In this document: one piece after another, positions 6,802 to 9,306 of the stretch | Layout: each line of letters starts with the position of its first letter | Position numbering within the stretch: position 1 is the stretch's first letter | NCBI GenBank assembly: GCA_023144145.1 | Contig: JAGLGG010000136.1 | Span: 1 to 9,306, forward strand | Length of the DNA stretch: 9,306 nt | Direction: 5' to 3' | Origin: Anaerolineales bacterium | Lineage (GTDB): Bacteria > Chloroflexota > Anaerolineae > Anaerolineales > E44-bin32 | Notes under the pieces: model-generated | What the model saw: only the letters and a program-made list of their open reading frames with translations | What the model was told of the DNA's origin: nothing | Database searches by the model: none | Program-made: the position numbers and the translations under genes

Positions 6802-8972
6802 CAGTTCTGTGCGAGGGTTTTGATATCCACCGATTGTTGCGTTCGAAGCGACTTCACGGCAGCGATGGACGTTTTGGTCACCGCGATCAGCTGCTCATAT
6901 GGGATCGGAGGTGAACCGCCGGTTTGAATTGCTTTGACAAACGCTTCCCATTCAGCCTTATGTCCCTTATCCTGCCTCAAGCGCGATCGTTGTCTGGATC
7001 TTTTTCCATCTGTGACCAACTCTAAGCTGCGGAAGTCGTCTAGAACTGCGACCTTGCCACCCCCGAAAACTTCGACGCGCTCCTTAGAAAATGATCGATC
7101 ACCACTTGCGAGATAGCTGATGGAACCAATGGAGCCATCGGCAAAGTCTAAGGCAATGATTACATTGTCTTCATGGTCTGGCACATCCGAGCCAACACCA
7201 ATAGTTCTTACTTTTATTGGCAGAGCATTTGCGATGTAAGTGAGGAAATCGATGAAATGACAGGCCTCACCGATGATCCTCCCCCCGCCCTCGACAGGAT
7301 CATACAGCCAATGATTCGACGGTAATGGACCTGCATTAATCCTATAGGTCATTACCTTCGGACCTGGAGTGGATTCTATGAAACGCTTGAGTGCCTTAGA
7401 GAGGGATGCAAATCTCCGGTTGAAACCTACCATTAGAAGCTTATCGGTCTCATTCAGAGCTTGCTTGACATCCTCAAGTTGATCAATGTCAAGCGCAAGA
7501 GGTTTTTCACAAAAAACATTCTTTCCAGCGCTCAGTCCAGCAACCGTTAGAGCGGCATGAAGATCGTGTCGAGTTAGAATGGCGATCGTATTTATGCTCT
7601 GGTCTTGTAAAATTTGCTCGTTTTCTGTCGCAGCGTAACCAAATCCATATCGATCAGCAGCGTGGCTGCTCTTAAGGCCCCGCGCAGAAGCAATCGCAAC
7701 CAACTCCAATCCATCCATTCCCCTGAGATTCGGCAGCAGGGTGCTCTTCGCGAAATTTCCAGCGCCTATTACGCCCAAATTAACTACTTCGACTGGGGCG
7801 GTTTGCACATCCCGTACTGGGTATTGACTATCAATGGTGGGCATCTTATCTTCAGTTTCAGGATATGTGAGTAGAATTCCAACGAACGGATCGTCCGACC
7901 GTGCGGTTATGAGATCGTAGGCCTCAATCCCCTTAGCGATTGGAAAACGGTGCGTTATAAGACTGTGAACATCTACTCGACCATCAACTAGTAAATCCAC
8001 AAACGCGGATAAATTGCGGCCCTCCGTCCATCGGACGTACCCAATCGGATAATCTTGTCCACCTTCTTCATATGTGGGGTCATAACGACCAGGACCGTAC
8101 GATCGAGAAACCAGGAAGGTTAACTCTTTTTCATAATATAGATTTCGGGGAATTTTCAACCCCACTGCGCCCACTGAAATGATCCGCGCTCGGTCTCGAG
8201 CAATTTCCCCTGCCAGCTCCACCGGGTTGCTTGATTCAGTAGCGGCACAGATGATTACGGCATCGAATCCCTTGCCCCCGGTCTCAGCTATCCCCTTTTC
8301 CACCGCCCCTTCGACCGACACTGCCTCTACACCCAATTTACGAGAAAGTTCCACCCTATCCCGATTGACCTCAATCCCCAGAACCCTACACCCTGCGGAG
8401 CGCGCGATCTGAACCGTCATCAATCCAATTAAGCCCAATCCAATCACAGCCACGCGTTCGCCTATTTGTAATTCAGCCAATCGGAAACCATGTAACGCAA
8501 TCGCGCCAAGGGTTGCGAATGCTCCCTGCTCGAGATCAACTTCATCGGGCAGAAGTGCCATCAAGTTCCGTGGTACGACTGCATATTCGGCGTGAACGGC
8601 GAATCCGCCTCCAGCGCACGCAACCCGATCACCAACCCGAAATCCTTGCAAACCCTCACCCACATCGATAATTGTGCCGGCAGAGGAGTAGCCCAATGGC
8701 AATAATTCGTCCAATCTGTTCCGCACAGCATCAACCGTACTGATCAATCCATCTCTTCGAACCTTATCCAACGTTTGCTTCACCAGATCAGGTCGAGCTT
8801 TGGCTTTGCCCAATAAGCTTTTCTCGGCGAACTCAACCAACATCCTTTCCGTCCCGGCTGAAACGAGAGAGGCGCCCGTTCGGACCAATGCCTCGCCCTT
8901 CCCTGGCTTGGGGATCGGAACTTCAATGATGCGAGTTTCTTTCTTGCCAAGATCTTGAACAATTTGCTTCAT
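6801..8972 (-). CDS. Bi-domain oxidoreductase: MDR alcohol dehydrogenase fused to Gfo/Idh/MocA dehydrogenase
   Basis: Two NAD(P)-dependent modules in one chain, probably acting on a sugar nucleotide or polymer-linked sugar. Residues are counted from an in-frame TTG at 8993. The MDR half (8 to about 375) has SAGTERM (45-51) where zinc enzymes have a catalytic Cys, LPLGYSSAG (98-106), GDRVACAGGGFAVHAEY (121-137) and the nucleotide loop VIGLGLIG (183-190). The missing Cys-His zinc set suggests this half may not be a classical zinc alcohol dehydrogenase. The Gfo/Idh/MocA half (about 403-730) has LGVIGAGNFA (406-415), CEKPLAL (495-501) and GGGRIIGEACHFIDFLTYI (569-587), with His579 and Asp582 in the usual catalytic position. 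I chose the ATG at 8972 because relatives begin MKQ..., as here. The TTG form would add seven residues, and neither has a strong ribosome site. The fusion is a known natural family, not a frameshift artefact. It heads the operon and is paired by a 1-nt overlap with the heparinase-like gene. Confidence 0.93.
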   Translation of the reverse strand: MKQIVQDLGKKETRIIEVPIPKPGKGEALVRTGASLVSAGTERMLVEFAEKSLLGKAKARPDLVKQTLDKVRRDGLISTVDAVRNRLDELLPLGYSSAGTIIDVGEGLQGFRVGDRVACAGGGFAVHAEYAVVPRNLMALLPDEVDLEQGAFATLGAIALHGFRLAELQIGERVAVIGLGLIGLMTVQIARSAGCRVLGIEVNRDRVELSRKLGVEAVSVEGAVEKGIAETGGKGFDAVIICAATESSNPVELAGEIARDRARIISVGAVGLKIPRNLYYEKELTFLVSRSYGPGRYDPTYEEGGQDYPIGYVRWTEGRNLSAFVDLLVDGRVDVHSLITHRFPIAKGIEAYDLITARSDDPFVGILLTYPETEDKMPTIDSQYPVRDVQTAPVEVVNLGVIGAGNFAKSTLLPNLRGMDGLELVAIASARGLKSSHAADRYGFGYAATENEQILQDQSINTIAILTRHDLHAALTVAGLSAGKNVFCEKPLALDIDQLEDVKQALNETDKLLMVGFNRRFASLSKALKRFIESTPGPKVMTYRINAGPLPSNHWLYDPVEGGGRIIGEACHFIDFLTYIANALPIKVRTIGVGSDVPDHEDNVIIALDFADGSIGSISYLASGDRSFSKERVEVFGGGKVAVLDDFRSLELVTDGKRSRQRSRLRQDKGHKAEWEAFVKAIQTGGSPPIPYEQLIAVTKTSIAAVKSLRTQQSVDIKTLAQN

Positions 8973-9035
8973 AATCACACAGTCAGAATTCAACTAATAG
9001 ATCGGATTTTGGACACTGTCTTTCAATGTAATTTA

Positions 9036-9059
9036 AATTGTCGATGTTTTCCGACAATT
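9036..9059 (-). promoter_or_regulatory. 8-bp inverted repeat in the operon leader (hairpin or operator)
   Basis: AATTGTCG (9036-9043) and CGACAATT (9052-9059) are perfect complements separated by 8 nt. The repeat lies about 64 nt upstream of the operon's first ATG and downstream of the predicted -10 box, so it would be in the 5' leader RNA. It may be a regulator site or an RNA hairpin. No T-run follows on the minus strand, so attenuation by intrinsic termination is not supported. I do not recognise a riboswitch class in this leader. Confidence 0.4.
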
Positions 9060-9118
9060 AACACCAGTTCATAACAACATGATCAGATTTTGAAGTCTAT
9101 GATCGACCGAATCAAGGG

Positions 9119-9127
9119 ATTATAGCA
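9119..9127 (-). promoter_or_regulatory. Extended -10 promoter candidate for the glycan operon
   Basis: On the minus strand TGCTATAAT is a perfect TATAAT hexamer with the TG of an extended -10 element. No -35 box is found at 16-18 nt; a TTGACT lies only 6 nt upstream, which is too close. Extended -10 promoters can work without a -35. Transcription would start near 9112 and give a leader of about 140 nt before the ATG at 8972. The rest of the 207-nt gap (8973-9179) holds only the inverted repeat at 9036-9059 and no gene that I can support. Confidence 0.4.
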
Positions 9128-9179
9128 TCCAGTCAAAGTTTAGGTTTTTGATATAGAACATTCTCAACTCTTGCTCACA

Positions 9180-9306
9180 TTACACAAAACGCTCGTAAAA
9201 AGATTCAGCTCGTTGCATCACAGATGAACGTACTGCCCTTGCGCTAATTAGCTCAATATTTTTTTCACGTGCACGTTCGCGTAACTCAGGTTGTCTAAAA
9301 GAATCG
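9180..9306 (-). CDS. C-terminal fragment of a protein entering from beyond the window
   Basis: On the minus strand an open frame enters at the right edge and runs 41 codons to a TAA at 9180-9182. The visible tail is charged and probably helical, with Arg/Glu-rich stretches such as RERAREKNIELISAR and an end in ESFYERFV. It has no recognisable family motif. Orientation matches the operon, and a tail of this kind would suit a glycosyltransferase or another enzyme of the same locus, but that is a guess. The 207-nt gap and promoter candidate after it suggest it belongs to a separate or preceding transcript. It could also be a chance open frame, since 41 codons is short. Confidence 0.45.
   Translation of the reverse strand, partial: DSFRQPELRERAREKNIELISARAVRSSVMQRAESFYERFV

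Noticed and set aside
6801..8972. Fusion of two dehydrogenases as an assembly or frameshift error
   Set aside because: Both halves are intact and joined by a sensible linker, and this fusion is an established family found beside heparinase-like genes.
9079..9104. ATGATC repeated at 9079-9084 and 9099-9104 as a paired regulator site
   Set aside because: Six-base repeats in AT-rich DNA are expected by chance, and the imperfect dyad around them has mismatches.
9125..9140. TTGACT as a -35 box for the TATAAT at 9119-9124
   Set aside because: Only 6 nt separate the two hexamers, far from the 16-18 nt required.
1..9306. tRNA, rRNA, CRISPR array, insertion sequence or phage gene
   Set aside because: No cloverleaf, regular spaced repeats, transposase motifs or rRNA-like stretches were seen on either strand.

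Overview
The window looks like a chromosomal polysaccharide or glycoconjugate locus from a Chloroflexota bacterium, probably of the class Anaerolineae. That placement is an inference. It rests on the first gene, a membrane-anchored protein with a long Pro/Thr/Glu linker and a C-terminal beta-rich domain of a style common in that group, and on the mid-GC composition. No marker gene is present to prove it.

Layout: positions 2-697 (+) hold a small anchored extracytoplasmic protein of unknown function. It converges on a minus-strand block of six tightly packed genes running from about 8972 down to 794. In transcription order these are a fused alcohol-dehydrogenase/Gfo-Idh-MocA oxidoreductase, a heparinase II/III-like protein, a family-4 glycosyltransferase of the WbuB type, a PglC-like phosphoglycosyl transferase, a PglD/NeuD-like acetyltransferase and a DegT-family (PglE-like) aminotransferase. 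Junctions range from a 1-nt overlap to 27 nt, so this is almost certainly one operon. Upstream of it (8973-9179) is a 207-nt gap with an extended -10 promoter candidate and an 8-bp hairpin, and then the 3' end of another minus-strand gene that runs off the window.

How the genes fit together: the last three match the Campylobacter set that makes and loads N,N'-diacetylbacillosamine. The aminotransferase would convert a UDP-4-keto-6-deoxy sugar to the 4-amino sugar, the acetyltransferase would N-acetylate it, and the small membrane transferase would place the sugar phosphate on undecaprenyl phosphate. The GT4 enzyme would add a following sugar. The 4,6-dehydratase (PglF) expected at the start of that pathway is not here. 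The first two genes form a pair that recurs in exopolysaccharide clusters and whose exact chemistry is unsettled.

The most unusual non-coding feature lies between the converging genes. It is a perfect 21-bp inverted repeat (725-745 / 775-795) with a nested GC palindrome, bracketed by an exact 11-bp direct repeat (708-718 / 800-810), as a small inserted element would be. It also supplies the aminotransferase stop codon. I saw no tRNA, rRNA, CRISPR array or transposase gene.
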